A DNA stretch of 64,000 nucleotides, from assembly GCA_964537685.1 (NCBI GenBank), contig CAZICM010000013.1, positions 1 to 64,000 of the forward strand. The letters run 5' to 3'. Made by a program: the position numbers and the translations under genes. This document shows positions 18,887-26,685 of this stretch, piece after piece; position 1 is the first letter of the stretch; each line of letters begins with the position of its first letter. The notes beneath the pieces are model-generated. The model was not told where the DNA came from and did not search any database. It saw only the letters and a list, made by a program, of their open reading frames with translations. Origin of the DNA: CAZICM01 sp964537685. Its GTDB lineage: Bacteria > Myxococcota_A > Polyangia > Polyangiales > Polyangiaceae.

Positions 18887-19578
18887 TGCTCATTCGCTGT
18901 GGACTTGGATGCGCGGGCTCTTTTGGGTGGCTGGCATTCACTTTTCTCCTCGCCTGCTCGGCCACCGACGATGCGCCTGCACTAAGCGAACGCCCCCAAA
19001 CCATCAGCAACCCACCTGTCAAGGAAAATCCGCCGTCCCTCTCCAGTGCGGCACCCAGCGCTCCCGGCTCCGCCAATGCTTTACCCATCGGACATCCAGG
19101 GCCGCCTTATCCTGTCAGCACCGCGGTATGCGATGCACCGCCCTATAAGAAGCCGGCCGACTACATCGGTGTGTGGCCTCCACCGGCTTCGCAATGGTGG
19201 GGGCTCAAGCTCTCGCCCCTGGAAAAGATCATTGCGGACACTTCGCCCACGCAGCCCTGGTCTCAGCATGTACCCGATCAAGCCTGTTCCAAGGACGAAG
19301 AATGCGGCGATGGCTTTTGCGATAGAGGGCGATGCAATGCGATTTGGACGTGCAGGATACGCGCGGGAATGCCATGCGAAGAGCACGAGCATTGCAGAGG
19401 TTCCGAGGCTGGCCTGTGCATCGATGGGCGCTGCCGCTCATGCAGAACGCATGATGAATGCGAGGCAGCGCATCCAGGAAAGGGTTATGTATGCAATATG
19501 CCTCAAACTCCGCCCGATCCTCGCCTTTGTGGCCCGCTCGGCCCCCACTCTCGCAAGTCCGATCTCAAAGAGAACTAA
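18886..19578 (+). CDS. Cys-rich lipoprotein, copy B2
   Basis: A 230-aa paralogue of B1, beginning at the ATG that overlaps the stop of B1. The signal peptide (LAFTFLLAC) differs from that of B1 but is nearly identical to those of the truncated copies B3 and B5. The linker ALSERPQTISNPP and the Cys-rich module (CSKDEECGDGFCDRGRC, CIDGRCRSCRTHDEC) are conserved. The C-terminus HSRKSDLKEN is the same as in B1 and B4. Its TAA again overlaps the next ATG (B3), so the copies form one coupled transcript. Confidence 0.82.
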   Translation: MLIRCGLGCAGSFGWLAFTFLLACSATDDAPALSERPQTISNPPVKENPPSLSSAAPSAPGSANALPIGHPGPPYPVSTAVCDAPPYKKPADYIGVWPPPASQWWGLKLSPLEKIIADTSPTQPWSQHVPDQACSKDEECGDGFCDRGRCNAIWTCRIRAGMPCEEHEHCRGSEAGLCIDGRCRSCRTHDECEAAHPGKGYVCNMPQTPPDPRLCGPLGPHSRKSDLKEN

Positions 19579-19835
19579 TGCTCATTCGCTGTGGACTTGA
19601 ATGCGCGGGCTCTTTTGGGTGGCTGGCATTCACTTTTCTCCTCGCCTGCTCGGCCACCGACGATGCGCCTGCACTAAGCGAACGCCCCCAAACCATCAGC
19701 AACGCACCTGTCAAGGAAAATCCGCCCTCTCTTTCCAGTGCGTCCCCCAGCGCTTCCGGCTCCGTGCGGAACGCCCTGTCCAGACGGGTTTTTGTTGCGT
19801 TGCCCCGGCTGGTGTTGTTATGTTGCGGCTCTTGA
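19578..19835 (+). pseudogene. Truncated Cys-rich lipoprotein copy, B3
   Basis: This copy keeps the signal peptide, lipobox and linker of B2 almost base for base. Similarity stops abruptly near 19763, inside the Ser-rich linker after SASPSASGS. A further 23 or so unrelated codons lead to a TGA at 19833-19835, giving 85 aa. The whole Cys-rich module is missing. The new sequence after the breakpoint leads into the upstream region of neprosin copy A2, so the junction probably marks a duplication or deletion endpoint. A small secreted lipopeptide could still be made. Confidence 0.75.
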
Positions 19836-19897
19836 GTTTTCCATTTCAGCCGGGTATCGTGGATGCAATCGCGGAAACAACCAGGAGAGCTCGAGTC

Positions 19898-21220
19898 ATG
19901 AATCATCGCCGCATGCTGCTCTCATGCCTTGGGCTTTCAGTGTTCTGTGCCTGCAATTTCGAATTTGAGGCTCATGTGGGCATAGGCAGCGGCCAGAAGC
20001 TTCCCGATCCAGACCTCTGGCGGGACGAGCCGTCTCCCCTTACACAACCCCAGCAAGCCCGTCAAGCCGAAGTTGATGCTTATCTCGCGGAGCACTACAA
20101 AGACTATCGCATCGTCGCCACAAAACAGGGCTACTCAGGGGATATTTATGACTGGATCGAGTCCAGCTCCATGCCTGCTTTGGAGCTTCCCGAACTGCCT
20201 CTACCACCTGTCGATTTGGCTTTGCCCGAAGGGGTGCAGCTTCCGCTGAGCGAGATGAATGAATTTCCCGAGCTGCTTGGTCCGATGGGTTCGACACCGA
20301 TGATTCGCCCTGATTTCTCGGCTTATGTGATGGGCGAAACGGGCGCTGTATCGCTGCAAAATTATCTCGATCATTATCAAGTCCTGGGCTATCCCGGCGG
20401 GCCGGATCGGCTCTATGCGGGTTTGGATTTGATGGAGTCCAGCCAAGGCGTCAGCGCTATTTTCAATCATTATGTCGGCGAGGTGGAAGATAAGACCTTC
20501 AGCCTCGTTGAGATGGCTGTGGCCTGTCCTGCGGTGGGTCCACCCAAGGAGCTGATTGGGATGATTATCTCGGTGGACAAGGTCAATTTCGATCGGGATC
20601 TCAAGAAGGGGGAAGTGGCAACCCCCCGTTTGCATGTCGAAATGGCACGGGAGATCGACAAGAAGTTTGAAGTTGAATTCGATGGCCGCCAGAAGCTCTT
20701 TGTGCCCAACAGGATCGATTCAAGCGCATGGGATAAGAATCTTCCTTTTCCCAGGCGAACGGTGCTGGGAGGCACGGCGAAGGTGAGCCAGGTGAATGGA
20801 GCGCAATATGAGCATCGGATGGATTTGCTTCACTCGCCAAGCGGGGATTGGTGGACAGTGTACAATGGGGAAGTGCTTGGGGTCTATCCGGGGCATCTGT
20901 TTTCGATGCTCAACAAGGGAGCATGCAGGGCGCATTTTTATTCGGAGATCTATGATGGAACGCCTGAGCAGTGGACCTATACCGATATGGGCAGCGGGCT
21001 TCCGCTCGATGCGGGGCCGAACAGGGTGGCCTATATGCGAAGGCTTACGTTTAGGGAGCCGCTGTGGGTGGAGGTGGAGGTGACACCGGCGAAGGATAAC
21101 CATTCTCAGCCCGAGATTAGCGCGTGTTACACTCGAACAGACCTAAAACCAGACAGCCCATTCACAGGGCATTTTCTGATCTACAGCGGGACAGGCGGCG
21201 ATGCTCAGGGATGTGATTAG
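19898..21220 (+). CDS. Neprosin-family (DUF239) predicted peptidase lipoprotein, copy A2
   Basis: A 440-aa paralogue of A1 with the same domain layout: signal peptide ending FCACNFEFE (lipobox), activation-peptide-like GYSGDIYDWIESSSMP, and a neprosin domain with KGACRAHFYSEIYD, DMGSGLPLDAG and terminal FLIYSGTGGDAQGCD. Conservation is highest in the first 130 and last 150 residues and lower in the middle (about 240-290). The ATG at 19898 follows AGGAG at a good distance, while the open frame upstream belongs to the B3 remnant. It is followed after 2 bp by B4. The region between 19763 and 19897 probably holds its promoter. Confidence 0.82.
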   Translation: MNHRRMLLSCLGLSVFCACNFEFEAHVGIGSGQKLPDPDLWRDEPSPLTQPQQARQAEVDAYLAEHYKDYRIVATKQGYSGDIYDWIESSSMPALELPELPLPPVDLALPEGVQLPLSEMNEFPELLGPMGSTPMIRPDFSAYVMGETGAVSLQNYLDHYQVLGYPGGPDRLYAGLDLMESSQGVSAIFNHYVGEVEDKTFSLVEMAVACPAVGPPKELIGMIISVDKVNFDRDLKKGEVATPRLHVEMAREIDKKFEVEFDGRQKLFVPNRIDSSAWDKNLPFPRRTVLGGTAKVSQVNGAQYEHRMDLLHSPSGDWWTVYNGEVLGVYPGHLFSMLNKGACRAHFYSEIYDGTPEQWTYTDMGSGLPLDAGPNRVAYMRRLTFREPLWVEVEVTPAKDNHSQPEISACYTRTDLKPDSPFTGHFLIYSGTGGDAQGCD

Positions 21221-21222
21221 CC

Positions 21223-21930
21223 ATGCAGATACCGAGAAATCCAAGGATTCGAGAACCTATCTGCGGCGGTGTTCTGGTCACTTCGGCATGCGTCATGCTC
21301 ACTGCTTGCTCAGCTTCCGATGACGCATCCAATCTCAGCGAACGCCCCCAAACCATCAGCAACGCGCCCGTCACGGAAAATCCGCCCCCCCTCTCCAGTG
21401 CGGTCCCCAGCGCTTCCAATTCCGCAAATGCATTGCCTGTAGGCCATCCCGGTCCCCCTTATCCTATTGGCACCGAAATGTGTCCCGGACCTCCATATGA
21501 GAAACCTGCCGATCATGTGGGAGAGTGGCCGCCCCCTCCTTCCCAATGGTGGGGCCTCAAGCTCTCGCCTTTGGAGAAAATCATCGCTGATACGGCCCCC
21601 ACACAGCCGTGGTCCCAGCATGTACCCGATCAAACCTGTTCCAAGGACGACGAATGCGGCGATGGCTTCTGTGATCGAGGGCGCTGCAATGCCATTTGGA
21701 CATGCAGAGTACGCTCAGGAATGCCATGTCAAACGCACGAGCATTGCCTGGGTTCGTCGATTGGTCTGTGCATCGATGGCCGCTGTCGGTCTTGTAAGAC
21801 CCACGATGAATGCGAGGCCGCGCATCCGGGAAAGGGCCTTGTGTGCAACGTCCGTCAGCGGCCTCCCTACCCTCGCTTGTGTGGCGTCTTAGGTCCCCAT
21901 TCGCGCAAGTCCGATCTCAAAGAGAACTGA
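21223..21930 (+). CDS. Cys-rich lipoprotein, copy B4
   Basis: A 235-aa paralogue, the same length as B1 and also directly behind a neprosin gene. The signal peptide ends VMLTAC. The linker NLSERPQTISNAPVTENPP, the block SQWWGLKLSPLEKIIADT and the Cys-rich module (CSKDDECGDGFCDRGRC, CIDGRCRSCKTHDEC) are conserved. The N-terminus shares no close similarity with the B2-type leader, so first-in-line copies (B1, B4) and following copies (B2, B3, B5) have different leaders. Its TGA overlaps the ATG of B5 (TGATG). Confidence 0.82.
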   Translation: MQIPRNPRIREPICGGVLVTSACVMLTACSASDDASNLSERPQTISNAPVTENPPPLSSAVPSASNSANALPVGHPGPPYPIGTEMCPGPPYEKPADHVGEWPPPPSQWWGLKLSPLEKIIADTAPTQPWSQHVPDQTCSKDDECGDGFCDRGRCNAIWTCRVRSGMPCQTHEHCLGSSIGLCIDGRCRSCKTHDECEAAHPGKGLVCNVRQRPPYPRLCGVLGPHSRKSDLKEN

Positions 21931-22169
21931 TGCTCATTCGTTGCGTGTTTGGATGCGTGGGCTCTTCTGGGTGGCTGGCATTCATTTTTCTCCTCGCCTG
22001 CTCGGCCACCGACGATGCGCCTGCACTAAGCGAACGCCCCCAACCCATCAGCAACCCACCTGTCAAGGAAAATCCGCCGTCTCTTTCCAGTGCGGTCCAG
22101 TGCGGCGCCCAGCGCTTCCGCCTAGACGCGATGGGTTCTAATTATTCAAGAAAAACACCCGTATCCTAG
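21930..22169 (+). pseudogene. Truncated, frameshifted Cys-rich lipoprotein copy, B5
   Basis: The B2-type leader and linker are intact. Then a perfect 10-bp direct duplication (TCCAGTGCGG at 22086-22095 and 22096-22105) shifts the frame, and homology ends about 20 bp later. The reading frame closes at 22169 after 79 codons and overlaps the 3' end of the convergent gene at 22138. The Cys-rich module is absent. It ends the array in the same way as B3, with a leader-only copy. Confidence 0.75.
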
Positions 22170-23307
22170 GCTCGGCTTCCGCTTCTGTCTGGCTTGCCGA
22201 CAGTGCCATCGCCGCAAAGTCCTTGAGTTTTATTTCGGCCTTGTCCGATGGAAACCAGCGCTTTACCAAATCGGCCAGCATTAAAAAGGTGACCCATCCG
22301 CTATAGCCGGGCGCCGCGGGCAAGGTATAGCGCGTATACGATTCGGCGCTCTCTCGCCTATCGGGAAAATGGCCGCCGTCCGTCTTCGCATCCCGGCTCT
22401 CAAATCCTAAGATGACTTCGGGCAAGATAAAGACGACCCGTTCGCATTCGGGCAGCGCCGCCGCCGCTTTAAATGTTTCCAGCGGAAAAAATTGATCCAC
22501 CATCTTTTTTAAGTCGTCTTCGGTCTTTTCCCATACCCAGTTGCCTAGGCCGGTTCTGTCGTCTTTCTTTTCCTTGTAGACGTTGACCATTGTGGGTACC
22601 GCCGCTATCGCTTCCGCGTGCGCCCATACCGTGGCTTGTATCACCGCTGTGCCGTTGAGTATGCCTTTTACCCGATCCATGATGATTTTATGATCTTTGC
22701 CCTCGGCAAAGGATAAATAATAAGCAGGACCCATCAGCATCGAGGCTCCTTTGTCGGGAGAGACTTCTTTGTCGCCCACATAGTGAACCGAGCCATATCC
22801 CATACCCCGGTAAGGCTTCCGGCCAAAATATGGCGTGGTCCAGGTGGCGCTCCATAGGGTTTCTCCGTTTTCGCCGGGCGGCATAAATCGCACTTCGCCC
22901 TTGGGCGTGGCCGGCCATGGAAAGAGTTGTCCGTTTTCGTTGATGATGCGGGCCGGAGGTACGCCTTCAATGCCGGGTTTGTCTCTGGGGGCGCGTTTTA
23001 CTTCGACATAGGGGATATCGGACCATGAAACAGGGATTGCCTTGTTGACGGTGCGGATGACGCGGGCGTCGATATCCGCCTGGCGGGTGCAGCATAGCTT
23101 GTCATAGCCGCAGCATTCGGGGAGTGCGGGCTTTTTCTTGGCGGGTTTTTTGGTGTCTTTTTTACCTTCAAAGCTGAGCGGAGGCGGGATTTCCCAGCCG
23201 GCGGGAGGCGATGGAGGCGCGGCGCCTTCGTCGGCCATGGCCCGCGAGGGAATCAGGAGCGCGGCGCAGGCGATAGATCCCAATACTTGAATGGTCCGGG
23301 GGCTCAT
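22138..23307 (-). CDS. Periplasmic protein of unknown function, partner of the di-haem lipoprotein
   Basis: A 389-aa protein with a Sec signal peptide (IACAALLIPSRAMA) followed by a Pro-rich, Lys-rich segment and a small Cys cluster (PECCGYDKLCC, about residues 63-73). The remaining 310 residues form an unrecognised domain (RMGYGSVHYVGDKEV, MLMGPAYYLSFAEGKDHKIIM). Its ATG overlaps the stop of the upstream cytochrome gene by 4 bp (ATGA), which strongly suggests co-translation and a shared function, perhaps as the substrate or a maturation partner of the haem protein. No database family could be assigned by eye. Confidence 0.7.
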   Translation of the reverse strand: MSPRTIQVLGSIACAALLIPSRAMADEGAAPPSPPAGWEIPPPLSFEGKKDTKKPAKKKPALPECCGYDKLCCTRQADIDARVIRTVNKAIPVSWSDIPYVEVKRAPRDKPGIEGVPPARIINENGQLFPWPATPKGEVRFMPPGENGETLWSATWTTPYFGRKPYRGMGYGSVHYVGDKEVSPDKGASMLMGPAYYLSFAEGKDHKIIMDRVKGILNGTAVIQATVWAHAEAIAAVPTMVNVYKEKKDDRTGLGNWVWEKTEDDLKKMVDQFFPLETFKAAAALPECERVVFILPEVILGFESRDAKTDGGHFPDRRESAESYTRYTLPAAPGYSGWVTFLMLADLVKRWFPSDKAEIKLKDFAAMALSASQTEAEAEPRIRVFFLNN

Positions 23308-25250
23308 AAGGTCTCCAAGTAGGCAATCAGATCTTTTTTATCGGTTTCGGATAGGACGCCGATAATCATTTTGGTGTCCGTGGCCGATAGCAAGGCGTCG
23401 AGCGTGGCATAGCGTCCATCGTGAAAGTAGGGCGCCGTGGCCCGGACGCGAAGCAAGGATGGGGTGTCGAAGGATTGGCGTTTGTCGCCGGGTGCCGCCG
23501 TGCCCAGGTTGTGCGCGCGTCCATCGATGCCTCCTCCATTTTTGTGGCAATCGTTGCATCCATAGGATAAGAAGGCTTTTTGGCCCCGTTCGGCGGCTTT
23601 GGGGTCGGTAGGCGCCGATGCGGGCGGCAGGGGGAGGCTTTGAACATAGGCGATGAGCGCTTCGAGATCGGCTTTGCCGGGCTGTTTGTGAAGTCCCGTG
23701 CCGCCTAGGCGTTCAAAGGTTTTTTCGAGGTGATCGGCTACGGTGGGGTTGTCGCCAAACCAACTGTAGGGCGCCGTGTCCTTGAGCCGGCCCGCCAAGG
23801 AGGGTGTTTGGCGAAATCCATCGGGGCTCGTCCATAATAGGCCATCGTCCCGGCCGTCGGGATGACATGTGGCGCAGGCTCTGCCCAGGGAAATCCGGGC
23901 ATCTTTGGTGGCATGAAATAGTTTTCTACCCCGTTCTATTTTGGGATCGCGCTCTTTTCCGGCTCTTCTCCATAGGGCGAGGGCTTTGACTTCGCCGCTG
24001 GCAACGTCGATGGTGGAGAGGGCTCGATCGAAGGAGGAATAGGCGAAGAGCTGTTTGCCGTCGCTGGAGAGGGCGAGGCCGGTGGGGCCGGCGGGAACCG
24101 CGAATCGGCGTACTTCCGCGGCCATGGGGTCGCCAATCCAGGGGTCGAGTTCGAGGATGGTATCGGTGCCTAGGCAAGCGACGAAGAGGGTCTGTTCGCC
24201 GGCAACTGCGCTTCGGGGAAGAAGGCAGTCGGATGTATTGAAGGCACCGGCGACATGGCTGGTGATGGAGCGTTTGGCGATGGGGTCGAGTACGCTGACG
24301 ATGGGGGCTACAGGTCTGGGGCCATCTCCGCCTCCGCCATAGCCGACAGTGGCGCCTCGTTCAAAAGCTCCGGGATCGACGCTGGTATGGGGGGCGAAGA
24401 TGCGAAGGGTGCGGCGCTCTCCCCCACCTGGAGAGGCTCCAACGATATGGGCCAGGGCAAAGCCTTGGGAGACTTCACGGGGGCGTTTGTCGTCAGGGGT
24501 TCCTTTTTCATCGAGGCGGCGTCCGGCTCTTAGATCGGCGGCCTCGGGCGGCTTGGATAGATCGTTTAAATCGATAACGGAAACAGCGCTTCCGGCGATA
24601 TGGCTAATGAAGGCGTTTTTTTCGTCGGCGGGGATAAGAACGGCTCTGGGTTCGCGGGGCAGGGCCAGGGTATGTTCAAGGGAAAAGTCCGATAATTTTA
24701 ATAGGCTTAGGGCGGAGCCGGCGGCGCTTGTGATCAATAATTTTTCTTTGGATGCGGCGATGGCCAACGGTTCGGCGGGCATAGGAATGGAGCAGCGTTC
24801 TTCAAAGGGTTTGGCCAGGGCATCATCGGCGGGCTCCATGAGCAGCAGCGTGTTTTTGTCGCGGAGGGTGATAGCGAGTTGGCCGGAAGCGAGGATCAGG
24901 AGATGGCCCGGCGTTCCAGGGAGGGGGGTGACGCCGATTTGCTGCAGGGTGTCGGTGTTGACAACATGCAGGGCTTGGTCTTCGTCGTCGGCGATAAGCG
25001 CGAAGTGCTGAGAGGCCGAGGAGCTGATGGCGATATTGGAGCTTGCGCCGACAAAGCCATTGTTTTGAAGGCGTTTTTGATATTTCAAGGCGCATCCCAG
25101 GGGCGGCGGCGGCGGCGGCGGCGGCGGTGGCGCGGCCAGCGCCGAAGATGCGGAGGACGAAGCCGTTTGCGAAGTGGTGGAGCTTTTGTCGGCGCAGGCG
25201 AATAGGCCGAGCAGAAGGAGCGCGGTTGGAAGGCGATGGGGGTGTTGCAT
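23304..25250 (-). CDS. Beta-propeller di-haem cytochrome c lipoprotein (MauG/CcpA-like)
   Basis: A 648-aa predicted lipoprotein (lipobox LGLFAC). A poly-Pro run (about residues 42-50) leads to a seven-blade YVTN-type beta-propeller (about 60-430). The C-terminal 200 residues carry two c-type haem sites, CATCH and CNDCH, and the MauG/cytochrome c peroxidase signature TPSLLRVRATAPYFHDGRYA. Such proteins use peroxide or electron transfer to oxidise periplasmic partners. Fusion of the propeller to the di-haem domain is known in several bacterial groups. The first gene of a two-gene operon with the periplasmic protein at 22138. The GGC-rich stretch at 25100-25131 is only the poly-Pro coding sequence. 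Confidence 0.87.
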   Translation of the reverse strand: MQHPHRLPTALLLLGLFACADKSSTTSQTASSSASSALAAPPPPPPPPPPLGCALKYQKRLQNNGFVGASSNIAISSSASQHFALIADDEDQALHVVNTDTLQQIGVTPLPGTPGHLLILASGQLAITLRDKNTLLLMEPADDALAKPFEERCSIPMPAEPLAIAASKEKLLITSAAGSALSLLKLSDFSLEHTLALPREPRAVLIPADEKNAFISHIAGSAVSVIDLNDLSKPPEAADLRAGRRLDEKGTPDDKRPREVSQGFALAHIVGASPGGGERRTLRIFAPHTSVDPGAFERGATVGYGGGGDGPRPVAPIVSVLDPIAKRSITSHVAGAFNTSDCLLPRSAVAGEQTLFVACLGTDTILELDPWIGDPMAAEVRRFAVPAGPTGLALSSDGKQLFAYSSFDRALSTIDVASGEVKALALWRRAGKERDPKIERGRKLFHATKDARISLGRACATCHPDGRDDGLLWTSPDGFRQTPSLAGRLKDTAPYSWFGDNPTVADHLEKTFERLGGTGLHKQPGKADLEALIAYVQSLPLPPASAPTDPKAAERGQKAFLSYGCNDCHKNGGGIDGRAHNLGTAAPGDKRQSFDTPSLLRVRATAPYFHDGRYATLDALLSATDTKMIIGVLSETDKKDLIAYLETL

Positions 25251-25308
25251 GGATGGCTTATGGCTAAGCCCAGCTTCGCGGCGGCGTCAAGGATTTTGTT
25301 GAGGTGGT

Positions 25309-26166
25309 TTAAAAGCCGAGGCGAACCATGCTGGTCAGGCGGGTATCCGTTGTCTTTACGCCCGAGGGTGGTTCGGTATCGAGGAGCAGGCTAAAGGTGG
25401 CTCCCATCGATATCATGTCGGATATCTTGGCCATGGCTTCGATTTCTTCCAGGAAGCGTAAGTCGGATAAGATGTCAAAGCGGGGCTGAAGGTAGGTTGT
25501 GCTTTGCATTAAGAGCTTGCCTTGAAAGGGATTAAAGCGGAGGCCGACAAAATTGCTCCAGCGGTGTTCGAGGGTGCTGGGCGGATCGGCGGCGCCGGGC
25601 AATACGCTGATGCGGTTGTATTCGAGCATATAGCCGGAGCCCGCCGTCGCAGTAAATAGACGGGTATGGACGAGTTCGAGGGCCAGGGTTAAGCCCCATA
25701 CCGAGCGAACGCGCAGCCTTTGAAATTCGTTAAATTGATGCTGTACGAAGATATTGCTGCCGACGCGGGGTATCCAGAAGTGCGTCCAGCGCCCATGCAG
25801 AAGTCCTTGGTTTACAAAGGCTTGGCCGCTCCGTTCGGTGAAGCGCAGGTTGCCCATGATCATTGTGCGATCGTGGAGATAGGGAGGATCTTGTTCTTGT
25901 CCTTTGGGTGCAGGGGTTTGGGGATAAAGAGTTTGATATTGGAGGCGAAGGGAGCCGCCGATATCCATCATTTCGATATTGCCGCCCAGCCTCGCAAAGC
26001 TTCCATCGATGGAGCCGCTAAATCCAGGGCGATAGGGATTGTTTTGGGCATTCTCGGTATTGACCTGGGCATTGGCATTTGGAATCGTTAGATACCAAAG
26101 GAATGCCGCGGTGATACTGCTAAATGCCCTTGTGAGCTTGGTTAAGGCGTGCACGACGATCGGCAT
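25309..26166 (-). CDS. DUF481-type outer-membrane beta-barrel protein
   Basis: A 285-aa protein with a signal peptide (ITAAFLWYLTIPNANA) and alternating amphipathic strands typical of outer-membrane barrels. The C-terminal residue is Phe (TSMVRLGF), the usual recognition signal for barrel insertion. The strand pattern and length resemble the DUF481/YdiY family. The ATG at 26166 overlaps the 3' end of the upstream lipoprotein gene by 25 bp; it is retained because the signal peptide begins there. The gene lies 58 bp downstream of a minus-strand run that continues with the cytochrome gene. Its transported substrate or structural role is unknown. Confidence 0.68.
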   Translation of the reverse strand: MPIVVHALTKLTRAFSSITAAFLWYLTIPNANAQVNTENAQNNPYRPGFSGSIDGSFARLGGNIEMMDIGGSLRLQYQTLYPQTPAPKGQEQDPPYLHDRTMIMGNLRFTERSGQAFVNQGLLHGRWTHFWIPRVGSNIFVQHQFNEFQRLRVRSVWGLTLALELVHTRLFTATAGSGYMLEYNRISVLPGAADPPSTLEHRWSNFVGLRFNPFQGKLLMQSTTYLQPRFDILSDLRFLEEIEAMAKISDMISMGATFSLLLDTEPPSGVKTTDTRLTSMVRLGF

Positions 26167-26633
26167 GTTTCAGCGGCGGCTTGACATGCCGCCGGATCTT
26201 TGATGGTGGGAAGGCCGCCGTCCGGTGAGAATTGAGGGGTTAAACAGCTTTGAAGTACGCTTTGGCATTTGGCGGCGCAGGCTTTGAGTTTTTCGCTGTT
26301 GGCCGATGATGCGGTGCCAGCATCGCTTTTGGGGGGGTCTCCTCCGTCTTTGGATGCGCCCGCGTCCGAGGGGGTGCCTGCATCGGTTGCGTTTTGAGGT
26401 TTGGGGGTTGGGTTGACTCCGGCGGGATTGCTTCCCCCGGCTTGGGTATTGGCCGCGGGACCGCCGATTGCGCCGGCGGCGGTGGCGGCGGTGTTGGGTG
26501 CGGCCGCTCCGGTGGAGGCGGGGTCGCGGGGAGGAGCGGCGCCTTCTTTTTCTTCGTCGCTTCGGTTGCAGGCCGAAAATGCAAGGGCGCTCAGCGTGAA
26601 CGCCCCAATGCCCAAGAGCCAAATTACTCGCAT
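26142..26633 (-). CDS. Small lipoprotein with Ala/Gly-rich linker and C-terminal Cys cluster
   Basis: A 163-aa lipoprotein: signal peptide with lipobox AFSAC, a low-complexity Ala/Gly/Pro/Asp linker (about residues 30-115), and a short C-terminal domain with six cysteines (ACAAKCQSVLQSC, AACQAAAETCRSSC) spaced like a two-helix disulphide hairpin. Similar small Cys-helix lipoproteins are frequent in Polyangia, but no function is known. GGAGACTCACC precedes the ATG at 26633 (Shine-Dalgarno GGAG). It overlaps the DUF481-type gene, so the two are probably co-expressed. Confidence 0.75.
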   Translation of the reverse strand: MRVIWLLGIGAFTLSALAFSACNRSDEEKEGAAPPRDPASTGAAAPNTAATAAGAIGGPAANTQAGGSNPAGVNPTPKPQNATDAGTPSDAGASKDGGDPPKSDAGTASSANSEKLKACAAKCQSVLQSCLTPQFSPDGGLPTIKDPAACQAAAETCRSSCTP

Positions 26634-26685
26634 GGTGAGTCTCCTTGGGCCTCTATATCACGAGAGAAATGGGAGGGGAAAATTT

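Noticed and set aside
25100..25131. GGC microsatellite
   Set aside because: It encodes the poly-Pro linker of the cytochrome lipoprotein.
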